Shown: positions 1 through 7,344 of the stretch, one piece after another
Layout: the number at the start of each line of letters is the position of its first letter
Position numbering within the stretch: position 1 is the first letter of the stretch
Assembly (NCBI GenBank): GCA_019348475.1
Contig: JAHWJJ010000227.1
Span: 1-7,344, forward strand
Source: Gemmatimonadota bacterium
GTDB lineage: Bacteria; Gemmatimonadota; Gemmatimonadetes; Longimicrobiales; Longimicrobiaceae
Length of the DNA stretch: 7,344 nt
Direction: 5' to 3'
Translations under genes and position numbers: made by a program
The notes under the pieces: model-generated
Seen by the model: the letters and a program-made list of their open reading frames with translations, nothing else
The model's database searches: none
What the model was told of the DNA's origin: nothing

Positions 1-2
1 TG

Positions 3-980
<978 letters not shown>

Positions 981-1118
981 CGGGCCGTTTCCCCCCGCGG
1001 GGTCTTTCGCTCGCGCGTGGCGGCGGCCCGCGATCCCACCCCCGACCGCGGCGACCACGGGGCAGGGGCGGAGCGAGCCTCGCGTGCCCTGCGGAGGCGC
1101 TCCGCGCCCGATCCAATT

Positions 1119-1155
1119 CTCCCTCCCCCCCACGCAGTTTGTGGGGGAAGGGCGA
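1119..1155. repeat. Imperfect GC-rich palindrome upstream of aroK
   Basis: A C-rich left arm (about 1119-1133) can pair with a G-rich right arm (1141-1155) around the 7-base loop GCAGTTT. Pairs run 1127-1133 with 1141-1147, then a small internal loop, then 1121-1124 with 1149-1152. A smaller perfect hairpin (GCGGAG, loop GCG, CTCCGC) lies just before it at 1091-1105. The layout (C-run, CGCAG at the apex, G-run) resembles the element at 4742-4770, which suggests a dispersed palindromic family. There is no T-tract after it, so it is a poor candidate for an intrinsic terminator. The remaining 220-base aroC-aroK spacer shows no gene and no recognisable promoter. Confidence 0.5.
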
Positions 1156-1200
1156 GGATGGGGGGCGCCGGGCGTGCACTCCACATTCCGGATTGCGGTG

Positions 1201-1785
1201 ATGAACCTTCCGTCCCACGCTGCTCCTCCCATCCACCGCGTGGTCCTGGTGGGGATGATGTGCTCCGGCAAGTCGGCGGTGGGCGCGGAGCTGGCGCGGC
1301 GGCTGGGGTGGACGCACCTGGACCTGGACCGCGAGATCGAGCGGGCGGCGGGGCGCACGGTCCGGGAAATCTTTGCGGCGGAGGGCGAGGCGGGGTTCCG
1401 GCGGATGGAGGCGGACGCCACGGCGCGCGTCGCGGAGCGCGACCGCGTCGTCCTCTCCCCCGGCGGCGGGTGGATCACCAATCCGCGGCTGCTCCCGGCG
1501 CTGGGCCCCGGCACGCTTTGCGTCTGGCTGCGGGTGTCGCCGGAAGAGGCGGTGCGTCGCGCGGCGGCCGCGCCCGGGGAACGCCCCTTGCTCGCCGGTT
1601 CCGACCCGCTCGGGGCCGTCCGGCGGCTGCTGGCGGAGCGGGAACCCGACTACGCCCGTGCACACGTTGCGCTGCCGACCGACGGACGCTCCGTGGCCGA
1701 GCTGGCGGACGAAGTCCACAATGTGATCCGCGCCCGGGCGTCGTCGCCCGACGCAACGCGCGGGGAATCCCCCTGGAACGACTGA
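1201..1785 (+). CDS. aroK: Shikimate kinase
   Basis: This 194-residue cytoplasmic NMP-kinase-fold enzyme phosphorylates shikimate to shikimate 3-phosphate with ATP, two steps before the reaction of the upstream AroC. It carries a Walker A loop G18-MMCSGK-S25, the shikimate-binding D41-L-D43 followed by R-E-I-E, an Arg in GFRRME (R67/R68), the glycine triad G88-G90, the lid arginine in RPLL (R128) and the ATP-side R147...Y151 with A154. The ATG at 1201 puts the Walker A loop at the usual distance from the N-terminus. The same frame is open back to 1084, but that stretch translates the palindrome at 1119-1155 and is unlikely to be coding; GTG at 1174 or 1198 are minor alternatives. No strong Shine-Dalgarno sequence is visible. 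The total is slightly longer than the usual 170-180 residues because of a polar C-terminal tail. The stop TGA overlaps the topA ATG by one base, which implies cotranscription and translational coupling. The symbol could equally be aroL. Confidence 0.93.
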   Translation: MNLPSHAAPPIHRVVLVGMMCSGKSAVGAELARRLGWTHLDLDREIERAAGRTVREIFAAEGEAGFRRMEADATARVAERDRVVLSPGGGWITNPRLLPALGPGTLCVWLRVSPEEAVRRAAAAPGERPLLAGSDPLGAVRRLLAEREPDYARAHVALPTDGRSVAELADEVHNVIRARASSPDATRGESPWND

Positions 1786-4559
1786 TGGCCGGCAAGAACA
1801 ACACGCGGCTGGTGGTGGTGGAGTCGCCCACGAAGGCCAAGACGATCCGCGGCTTTCTGCCGGCGGGGTACCGCGTGGCGGCCAGCATGGGCCACGTGCG
1901 CGACCTGCCGGAGAGCGCGACGGACATCCCCGCGAACCTCAAGGGGCAGGAGTGGGCGCGGCTGGGCGTGAACGTCGACGCCGACTTCGAGCCGCTGTAC
2001 GTGGTCCCCTCGGGGAAGAAGAAGATCGTCGCGGAGCTCAAGGCGCTGCTCAAGGACGCCGGCGAGCTGGTGGTGGCGACCGACGAAGACCGCGAGGGGG
2101 AAAGCATCGGGTGGCACCTGGTGCAGGTGCTGAACCCCAAGGTGCCCGTGTCGCGCATCGTCTTCCACGAGATCACCCCCGAGGCCATCCAGGAGGCCCT
2201 GCGCGCCCCGCGGCAGATCGACGAGGACCTGGTGCGCGCGCAGGAAACGCGGCGCATCCTGGACCGCCTGGTGGGCTACACGGTAAGCCCGCTGCTGTGG
2301 AAGAAGATCGCCACGGGCCTTTCCGCCGGGCGCGTGCAGTCCGTGGCCGTGCGCCTGCTGGTGCAGCGCGAGCGGGAGCGGCGCGCGTTCCGCTCGGCCA
2401 CGTACTGGGACCTGAAGGCCACGCTGCTGCGCGGCATCACCCCCTTCAGCGCGGTGCTGACGGCGGTGGGCGGCAAGCGCGTGGCCAGCGGGCGCGACTT
2501 CGACGAGAACACTGGACGGCTCAAGGCGTCCGACGTGGTGCTGCTGGACGAGCCGCATGCGCGGGCGCTGGAAGAGCGGCTGCGCGCGTCGGCGTGGAAG
2601 GTGGCGGAGACGGACGAAAAGCCCACCGTGCGCCGTCCGTATCCCCCGTTCACCACCTCGACGCTGCAGCAGGAGGCCAACCGAAAGCTGCGCCTGAGCG
2701 CCCGCGACACCATGCGCATCGCGCAGCGGCTGTACGAGGAGGGGCTGATCACCTACATGCGTACGGACAGCGTGCACCTGAGCGAACAGGCCATCAAGGC
2801 CTCGCGCAGCCGCATCCGCGCACTCTACGGCGACCCCTACCTGAGCCCGCAGCCGCGCCAGTTCACCACCAAAACGAAGGGCGCGCAGGAGGCGCACGAG
2901 GCCATCCGCCCCGCGGGGACGGAGATGCGGACGGTTGAGGAGCTGCGGCTGACCGGGGTGGAGGGGGCGCTGTACGACCTGATCTGGAAGCGCACCGTCG
3001 CCAGCCAGATGGCCGAGGCGCGGCTGACGTACCTGACGGCGATCATCGAGGCGGACGGCGCCACCTTTCGCGCGTCGGGCAAGCGCATCGACTTTCCCGG
3101 CTTCTTTCGCGCCTACGTGGAGGGGCAGGACGATCCCGACGCGGCGCTGGAGGACCGCGAGGAGCCGCTGCCTCCGTTCAAGGCCGGCGACGACCTGGCG
3201 CTGCGCGCGCTGGAGGCGCTCAGCCACACCACCCAGCCCCCTGCGCGCTACACCGAGGCCACGCTGGTCAAGACGCTGGAGCAGGAGGGGATCGGCCGCC
3301 CCAGCACCTATGCCAGCATCATCGGCACGGTGATCGACCGCGGGTACGTGGAGCGGGTGAGCAACCAGCTGATCCCCACCTTCACCGCCTTCGCCGTGAC
3401 GGGGCTGCTGGAAAAGAACTTCCCCTCGCTGGTGGACACGAAGTTCACGGCGCGGATGGAGGAGGAGCTGGACGAGATCGCCGAGGGGGAGGCCCAGTGG
3501 CTTCCCTACCTGCGCGACTTCTTCCTGGGGCCCGACGGGCTGGACGAGACGGTGAAGCGGGGGCAGGGCTCCATCGACCCCCGCGAAGCGTCGACGGTGA
3601 TCCTGGACGACCTGGGGGCGCGGGTGCGGATCGGCCGCTTTGGCCCCTTCGCGGAGACGGAGGCGGACGGCGAGACGTACACCGCCTCGCTCCCGGAGGG
3701 GATCGCGCCCGCGGACCTGACGGCGGAGCAGGTGTCGCAGCTGATGCGCGCCAAGGCCGAAGGGCCGGACGTGCTGGGCAAGGATCCGGAGACCGGAAAG
3801 CCGGTCCTGATGCTCCAGGGGCGCTTTGGTCCCTACGTGCAGCTGGGCGAGGCGGAGGAGGGGTCCAGGGCCAAGCCCAAGCGCGCCTCGCTCCCCAAGG
3901 GGATGAACCCCGCGGAGGTGACGCTGGAGTTCGCGTTGCGCCTGCTCTCCCTCCCCCGCACCCTGGGCACGCACCCGGAGACGGGGAAGGAGATCCAGGC
4001 GAACGTGGGACGCTTTGGGCCGTACGTGGTGCACGACGGCGACTTCCGCTCGCTCGCCAAGACGGACGACGTGTACACGGTGGACCTGGCCCGCGCGCTG
4101 GAGCTGATCTCGCAGCCCAAGGCGGGGCGCGGCCAGCGGGCCGCGGTGGAGCCGCTCCGCACGCTGGGCGCGCACCCGAAGGACGGCGAGCCGGTGAACC
4201 TGTACGAGGGGCGCTACGGACCGTACGTAAAGCACGGCGGCGTCAATGCGTCGCTCCCCAAGGGGGTGGGGCCGGACGAGGTCACGCTGGAGCAGGCCGT
4301 CACCCTGCTGGCCGAGCGCGAGGCCGCCGGGCCGCCCAAGAAGGCTGCGCGCCGCGGGGGCCGCGCCGCCCCCAAAGCGGCGCGCACCGCGGCGAAGTCG
4401 GGGTCGAAGGCGAAGGCCGACACGGGGGAGAAGAAGCCGGCGCGGTCCGCGAAGTCGAAGACCGCCGCCGCCGCCCGCACTGCCGCCGCCAGGTCAACCG
4501 CCCGCACCGCGTCGAAGACGGCGGGCAGCCGCACGGGCGCGAAGAAGCCGAAGAAGTAA
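1785..4559 (+). CDS. topA: DNA topoisomerase I (type IA) with basic tail
   Basis: This type IA topoisomerase of 924 residues relaxes negative supercoils through a 5'-phosphotyrosyl intermediate. The N-terminal Toprim domain has E13 ([10 protein letters not shown]) and the metal-binding D100-x-D102-x-E104 (ATDEDREGE). The core follows with [21 protein letters not shown] (about 288-298), the catalytic tyrosine Y324 in LITYMRTDS with R326 two residues on, HEAIRP at H371 and [13 protein letters not shown]. The C-terminal part contains four GR(F/Y)GP(F/Y) repeats at residues 617, 679, 742 and 809, typical of the topoisomerase I C-terminal repeat family. It ends in a 73-residue tail (852-924) with 15 Lys, 9 Arg, 23 Ala and only 2 acidic residues. 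I see no cysteine in the whole protein, so the C4 zinc ribbons of E. coli TopA are absent. The ATG lies within the aroK stop (TGATG); only a weak GGA at 1776-1778 could serve as a ribosome site, so coupling to aroK is likely. The frame is open upstream to 1017, but that part is the aroK shadow and is not homologous. Confidence 0.97.
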   Translation: MAGKNNTRLVVVESPTKAKTIRGFLPAGYRVAASMGHVRDLPESATDIPANLKGQEWARLGVNVDADFEPLYVVPSGKKKIVAELKALLKDAGELVVATDEDREGESIGWHLVQVLNPKVPVSRIVFHEITPEAIQEALRAPRQIDEDLVRAQETRRILDRLVGYTVSPLLWKKIATGLSAGRVQSVAVRLLVQRERERRAFRSATYWDLKATLLRGITPFSAVLTAVGGKRVASGRDFDENTGRLKASDVVLLDEPHARALEERLRASAWKVAETDEKPTVRRPYPPFTTSTLQQEANRKLRLSARDTMRIAQRLYEEGLITYMRTDSVHLSEQAIKASRSRIRALYGDPYLSPQPRQFTTKTKGAQEAHEAIRPAGTEMRTVEELRLTGVEGALYDLIWKRTVASQMAEARLTYLTAIIEADGATFRASGKRIDFPGFFRAYVEGQDDPDAALEDREEPLPPFKAGDDLALRALEALSHTTQPPARYTEATLVKTLEQEGIGRPSTYASIIGTVIDRGYVERVSNQLIPTFTAFAVTGLLEKNFPSLVDTKFTARMEEELDEIAEGEAQWLPYLRDFFLGPDGLDETVKRGQGSIDPREASTVILDDLGARVRIGRFGPFAETEADGETYTASLPEGIAPADLTAEQVSQLMRAKAEGPDVLGKDPETGKPVLMLQGRFGPYVQLGEAEEGSRAKPKRASLPKGMNPAEVTLEFALRLLSLPRTLGTHPETGKEIQANVGRFGPYVVHDGDFRSLAKTDDVYTVDLARALELISQPKAGRGQRAAVEPLRTLGAHPKDGEPVNLYEGRYGPYVKHGGVNASLPKGVGPDEVTLEQAVTLLAEREAAGPPKKAARRGGRAAPKAARTAAKSGSKAKADTGEKKPARSAKSKTAAAARTAAARSTARTASKTAGSRTGAKKPKK

Positions 4560-4665
4560 GGGGCCCCTCCCCCAGCCCCTCCCGCTCGTTCCTCGCGGAC
4601 AGGGGACAGGCTTGCTGCCTTTGCTGGCCGGGTTGCGGGCGCGTGGGGTGGCGGATCGTTAGATT

Positions 4666-4691
4666 GCCCTCCTCCGGGTTCGGGGGAGGGC
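4666..4691. terminator. Stem-loop downstream of topA, possible terminator
   Basis: An 11-bp stem pairs 4666-4676 (GCCCTCCTCCG) with 4681-4691 (CGGGGGAGGGC), closing a 4-base loop GGTT, with one G-T wobble at 4673/4684. It starts about 107 bases after the topA stop. Its strength fits a transcription end or 3'-end stabiliser for aroK-topA, but no T-run follows on either strand, so it is not a canonical intrinsic terminator. It could instead be another member of the local palindromic repeats. Confidence 0.35.
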
Positions 4692-4741
4692 AAGGCGTTT
4701 GGGAAAGGGGCCCTCCCCCGGCGGCGCCTTTGGGCGCGCCA

Positions 4742-4770
4742 CCCCCCTCCCGCAGACTGCGGGAGGGGGG
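4742..4770. repeat. Perfect 14-bp inverted repeat
   Basis: The left arm CCCCCCTCCCGCAG (4742-4755) is the exact reverse complement of the right arm CTGCGGGAGGGGGG (4757-4770), separated by a single A. As RNA the innermost pairs would open to form a small loop. No T-tract follows. Its form, with a CGCAG apex and polypyrimidine/polypurine arms, is shared with the imperfect element at 1119-1155, so it may be a copy of a dispersed intergenic palindrome. The function is unknown. Confidence 0.75.
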
Positions 4771-4924
4771 ATACACGGCACGGGCGGCGGGGCGGTTCGG
4801 ACAGTTCAGCGCGCGAGTGGGCGTTCTTCTCCCGCTCTAGAGGCGGGGGGGCGTCACGGCGGAAGGGTAGAGTGGATGAAGCTCAATGCAATCGCGCCCC
4901 GCCGGGCGAGCGCACCGGTGCCCG

Positions 4925-4969
4925 GATCGTGCAGTAAATCCAATGAGTCTAAGAAGTTGCAGTCATAAC
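4925..4969 (+). promoter_or_regulatory. AT-richer leader, probable trmFO promoter region
   Basis: This is one of the few stretches in the window where A+T reaches roughly half, directly upstream of the trmFO ribosome site. It follows a short inverted repeat (CCGGGC at 4902-4907 with GCCCGG at 4920-4925) and the palindrome GCACCGGTGC at 4912-4921. The hexamer TGCAGT occurs twice (4930-4935 and 4958-4963). I could not place a convincing -35/-10 pair, so this call rests on composition and position only. Confidence 0.35.
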
Positions 4970-4977
4970 GGAGAGGG
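4970..4977 (+). promoter_or_regulatory. Shine-Dalgarno site of trmFO
   Basis: The purine stretch GGAGAGGG ends four bases before the ATG at 4982, with its GGAG core eight bases before it. This is the only strong ribosome binding site I can see in the window, and it fixes the trmFO start against the longer open frame that reaches back to 4886. Confidence 0.8.
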
Positions 4978-4981
4978 AAAG

Positions 4982-6340
4982 ATGGCCGAGGTGACGGTGG
5001 TGGGAGGCGGGCTTTCGGGCTCGGAGGCGGCGTGGCAGCTGGCGGAGCGCGGACACGACGTCACGCTGTTCGAGATGCGCCCCGTGCGCGGGACGGAGGC
5101 GCACAAGACGGAGCTGCTGGGCGAGATCGTCTGCTCCAACACCTTCAAGAGCGAAGACCCCTCCAATGCGCACGGGCTGCTGAAGCTGGAGATGGACGCG
5201 CTGGCCGTGGGCGGCTCGCTGCTGCTGGCCTGCGCCCGCGAATCGCGCATCCCCGGCGGCACGGCGCTCACCGTGGACCGCGGCGAGTTCGCGCAGCGGA
5301 TGACGGACGCCATCGCATCCAACCCGCGCATTCGCGTGGTCCGGGAAGAGGTCACGGAGCTGCCCGCAGGCCCCGCCATCATTGCGACGGGGCCGCTGAC
5401 CAGCGACGCCCTCTCCGCCTCCATCCGCCGCGCCCTGGGCGACGAGGGGCTGGCCTTCTTCGACGCCATCGCGCCCGTGGTCAGCGCCGACTCGCTGGAC
5501 ATGGACACGCTCTTCTTCGCGTCGCGGTGGGGCAAGGGCGAGGAGTCTGCCGGCGATTACCTGAACGCGCCGATGACGAGGGAGCAGTACGAGGCCTTCA
5601 TCGAGGCGCTGAAGGGCGGGGAGGAGCACGCGGGGCACGACTGGGAGAACGTCCCCTACTTCGAGGGCTGCCTCCCCATCGAGGTGATGGCGCACCGCGG
5701 GCCGGAGACGCTGCGCTTCGGCCCCATGAAGCCGGTGGGCCTACCCGTACCGCAGTGGGACGGCAAGTGGGCGCACGCCGTCGTCCAGCTGCGGCGGGAG
5801 GACCGTGCGGGGAACATGTGGAACCTGGTCGGCTTCCAGACGCGGCTGCGCATCCCCGAACAGAAGCGCATCTTTCGCATGATCCCGGGGCTGCAGGACG
5901 CGGAGTTCCTGCGCTGGGGATCCATCCACCGCAACACCTACCTCAACTTCCCCGCGCGCCTCTCCGCCCACGGCTCCCTGCGGGACCGGCCGGATCTGCT
6001 CTTCGCCGGGCAGGTGACGGGGGTGGAGGGGTACACGGAGTCCACCGCCGTCGGCATCCTGGCGTCCATGAACCTGGACCGCATCGTCCGCGGCCTGGAC
6101 CCCGTCATCCCCCCGCCCACCACGATGATGGGCGGCTTGATGCGCTACCTGCGCGAATCCGACCCCAGGCACTTTGCGCCCATGAACAGCAACTTCGGCC
6201 TGCTGGACCCGCTGGACCGCCGGGTGAAGGACAAGGACGAGAAGCGCGCGTTGCTCGCGGAGCGCGGGCGCACGGACTTCGCGGCGTGGATGGAGGCCAG
6301 CGGCGTCACCGGCGGCGTGCAGGCCGCGGCGGCGCGGTGA
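4982..6340 (+). CDS. trmFO: tRNA m5U54 methyltransferase, folate/FAD-dependent
   Basis: TrmFO methylates uridine 54 in the T-loop of tRNA, taking the carbon from 5,10-methylenetetrahydrofolate and using reduced FAD, instead of the SAM-dependent TrmA route. The protein has 452 residues, close to the usual 435-470 and far below the related MnmG (about 620). The N-terminal dinucleotide-binding loop is GGGLSGSEAA (8-17), followed by FEMRP. C51 in EIVCSNTFKSED and C230 in FEGCLPIEVMA match the two functionally important cysteines described for the Bacillus enzyme (C53 and C226, from memory). Further conserved blocks are ESRIPGGTALTVDR, ETLRFGPMKPVGL, NLVGFQTRL and the C-terminal GQVTGVEGYTESTAVG, followed by NSNFGLLDPL. 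The start is set by the Shine-Dalgarno site at 4970-4977. The gene is separated from topA by a hairpin-rich spacer and overlaps the next gene by four bases, so it likely begins a new transcript shared with xerC. Confidence 0.97.
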   Translation: MAEVTVVGGGLSGSEAAWQLAERGHDVTLFEMRPVRGTEAHKTELLGEIVCSNTFKSEDPSNAHGLLKLEMDALAVGGSLLLACARESRIPGGTALTVDRGEFAQRMTDAIASNPRIRVVREEVTELPAGPAIIATGPLTSDALSASIRRALGDEGLAFFDAIAPVVSADSLDMDTLFFASRWGKGEESAGDYLNAPMTREQYEAFIEALKGGEEHAGHDWENVPYFEGCLPIEVMAHRGPETLRFGPMKPVGLPVPQWDGKWAHAVVQLRREDRAGNMWNLVGFQTRLRIPEQKRIFRMIPGLQDAEFLRWGSIHRNTYLNFPARLSAHGSLRDRPDLLFAGQVTGVEGYTESTAVGILASMNLDRIVRGLDPVIPPPTTMMGGLMRYLRESDPRHFAPMNSNFGLLDPLDRRVKDKDEKRALLAERGRTDFAAWMEASGVTGGVQAAAAR

Positions 6341-7287
6341 CCGACGCGGGCGCGGCCGCCGAGGTGCAGCGCGGGGGCGAGCTGGACGAGTTCATGCGCT
6401 ACGTGGCGCACGAGCGGCAGCTTTCACCCCAGACGGTGCGCGCGTACGCGGACGACCTGCGCGAGTTCCACGAGTTCCTGGACCGCTACTATGGCGCGCC
6501 GGAGTGGTCGTGGGGCGGGGTGGACCGTCTGGCCATCCGCGCCTGGATGGGCGACTGCGCCACCCGCCGTGGCCTGGCGCGGACCAGCATCGCGCGCAAG
6601 CTCTCCGCCGTCCGCTCCTTCTATCGCTTTCTGCACGTGGAAGAGCGCGTGCAGGCCAACCCCGCCCGCGCGGTCCGCACGCCGAAGAGGCAGCGCACCC
6701 TCCCCGGCTTCCTGACCCGCGAGCAGATGGACGCCGTGTTCGAGACGGCGATGATGCGCGCGCAGGCCGGGGGATTCCGTGCCCAGCGCAACCTTGCCAT
6801 CGTGGAGCTGTTCTACTCCGCCGGGCTGCGCGTCTCGGAGCTGCAGGGGCTGGGGATGGATTCCATCGACCTGGTGAGCGAGCGGCTGCGGGTGCTGGGA
6901 AAGGGGCGCAAGGAGCGCATCGTCCCCATCGGCGGGATGGCGGTGCGGGCGCTGCGCACCTACTACGACAGCCGCGCCCGGATCATCGCGCAGGCGTCGC
7001 GGCCGGACGCCCGAGCCGTGTTCGTGGGGCAGACCGGGCGCCGGCTGGGCGTGCGGCAGGTGCAGAACGTGGTGACCGACTTTCTGCGCGAGGTGGCGGG
7101 CGAGGCGGGGCTCTCGACCCACTCCCTCCGCCACACCTTCGCCACGCACATGCTGGACGCCGGCGCGGACCTGCTGGCGGTCAAGGAACTGCTGGGCCAC
7201 GCGTCCCTCAGCACCACGCAGATCTACACGCACACCAGCAAGGAGCGGCTGAAGCGCGTCTACCGGCAGGCGCATCCGCGAGCGTAG
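6337..7287 (+). CDS. xerC: Xer-type site-specific tyrosine recombinase
   Basis: Tyrosine recombinases of the XerC/XerD group resolve chromosome dimers at dif during cell division. The 316-residue protein has an N-terminal SAM-like DNA-binding domain (about 17-110, with the typical LSPQTVRAYADDL) and a C-terminal catalytic domain. All six catalytic residues are present: R165 (GLRVSEL), K189 (GKGRKERIVP), H262 and R265 (HSLRHTFATHML), H288 (LLGHASLSTTQ) and Y297 (IYTH). Their spacing matches E. coli XerD to within one residue, and the end HPRA is typical of Xer proteins. The GTG start lies inside the trmFO stop (GTGA), with no Shine-Dalgarno sequence, so translation is probably coupled; ATG at 6394 would be an alternative but removes part of the N-terminal domain. 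The frame is open back to 5032, but that is the shifted trmFO frame and not coding. XerC rather than XerD is chosen from the topA-trmFO-xerC gene order; sequence alone does not decide. Confidence 0.93.
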   Translation: MTDAGAAAEVQRGGELDEFMRYVAHERQLSPQTVRAYADDLREFHEFLDRYYGAPEWSWGGVDRLAIRAWMGDCATRRGLARTSIARKLSAVRSFYRFLHVEERVQANPARAVRTPKRQRTLPGFLTREQMDAVFETAMMRAQAGGFRAQRNLAIVELFYSAGLRVSELQGLGMDSIDLVSERLRVLGKGRKERIVPIGGMAVRALRTYYDSRARIIAQASRPDARAVFVGQTGRRLGVRQVQNVVTDFLREVAGEAGLSTHSLRHTFATHMLDAGADLLAVKELLGHASLSTTQIYTHTSKERLKRVYRQAHPRA

Positions 7288-7292
7288 ACGGA

Positions 7293-7344
7293 AGTGCGTG
7301 AGTGCGTGAGTGCGTGAGTGCGTGAGTGCGTGAGTGCGTGAGTG
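7293..7344. repeat. Tandem 8-bp repeat array (AGTGCGTG)n, runs off window
   Basis: Six complete, identical copies of AGTGCGTG plus four bases of a seventh run from 7293 to the right edge, so the true length is unknown. The array begins five bases after the xerC stop codon. Because the unit length is not a multiple of three, TGA occurs in every + frame, while the reverse strand stays open in all frames. It is a microsatellite-like array in intergenic DNA; the function is unknown. Confidence 0.93.

Larger units (their letters stand above)
4560..4981. other. topA-trmFO intergenic region, no gene
   Basis: This 422-base spacer contains no credible coding sequence. Open frames crossing it on either strand are low-complexity Pro/Arg/Gly translations of the hairpins. 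The first part (4560-4860) is a cluster of G- and C-runs: GGGGCCCCTCCCCC right after the topA stop, a stem-loop at 4666-4691, a GGGGCCCTCCCCC segment near 4707-4719, a small hairpin at 4724-4737 (GCGCC, loop TTTG, GGCGC), a perfect inverted repeat at 4742-4770 and a CCCGC/GCGGG hairpin around 4831-4847. From about 4925 the base composition shifts to clearly AT-richer sequence, which is the likely leader of trmFO. Confidence 0.7.

Noticed and set aside
993..1002. CCCCGCGGGG after the aroC stop as an intrinsic terminator
   Set aside because: A 10-base perfect palindrome has no room for a loop without losing most pairs, and the following TCTTTCG is not a T-run.
1084..1200. Longer aroK start
   Set aside because: The extra 39 codons translate an intergenic palindrome and are not part of the shikimate kinase family; the Walker A loop is correctly placed from 1201.
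1017..1784. N-terminal extension of the topA frame across aroK
   Set aside because: It is the out-of-frame shadow of aroK. The ATG at 1785 is followed directly by the Toprim domain at the normal distance.
1650..4235. Reverse-strand open frame of about 860 codons opposite topA
   Set aside because: It is His/Arg/Leu/Val-rich, has no recognisable domain and lies fully opposite a certain topA gene; high GC makes stop codons rare on the complementary strand.
4300..4776. Reverse-strand open frame spanning the topA tail and the spacer
   Set aside because: Its product is a Pro/Gly/Arg/Ser-rich translation of the hairpin cluster, with no domain and no ribosome site.
5032..6336. Long N-terminal extension of the Xer frame through trmFO
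   Set aside because: The stretch is the shifted frame of trmFO (Arg/Ala/Gly-rich, no domain). The Xer family begins where the GTG at 6337 places it, so this is not a fusion protein.

Overview
This window holds five genes, all on the + strand, and all are recognisable housekeeping genes. In order they are: the 3' part of aroC (chorismate synthase), aroK (shikimate kinase), topA (DNA topoisomerase I), trmFO (folate-dependent tRNA m5U54 methyltransferase) and a Xer-type tyrosine recombinase, most likely xerC. The DNA is very GC-rich (about 70% by eye), with strong G/C preference at third codon positions. That is why many long open frames appear on the opposite strand and in shifted frames; I judge these to be shadows.

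The organism looks like a high-GC free-living bacterium. TopA without a zinc ribbon, TrmFO rather than a SAM-dependent TrmA, C/G-rich palindromic elements between genes and a GTGAGTGC-type tandem octamer together remind me of Gemmatimonadota, in particular Longimicrobium relatives. This is pattern memory, not proof; other high-GC phyla such as Myxococcota remain possible.

Layout. Positions 3-980 are aroC, cut by the left edge. Positions 981-1200 are a GC-rich spacer with an imperfect palindrome. Positions 1201-1785 are aroK, whose stop overlaps the topA start by one base (TGATG). topA runs 1785-4559 and ends in a 73-residue Lys/Arg/Ala-rich tail. Positions 4560-4981 are a 422-base spacer with several G+C-rich hairpins (one a perfect 14-bp inverted repeat) and, just before trmFO, a short AT-richer leader with a clear Shine-Dalgarno sequence. 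trmFO runs 4982-6340 and overlaps xerC (6337-7287) by four bases (GTGA). An 8-bp tandem repeat starts five bases after the xerC stop and runs off the right edge.

How the genes fit together. aroK and aroC are two steps of the shikimate pathway to chorismate. topA, trmFO and xerC act on DNA supercoiling, tRNA T-loop methylation and chromosome dimer resolution. The order topA-trmFO-xerC matches the block known from Bacillus and other Firmicutes, where hslV, hslU and codY follow, so the conserved part of this locus probably continues past the right edge. I found no phage, CRISPR, defence, biosynthetic or otherwise undescribed system. The points worth a second look are the Cys-free TopA with its basic tail, the intergenic palindromes and the octamer array.
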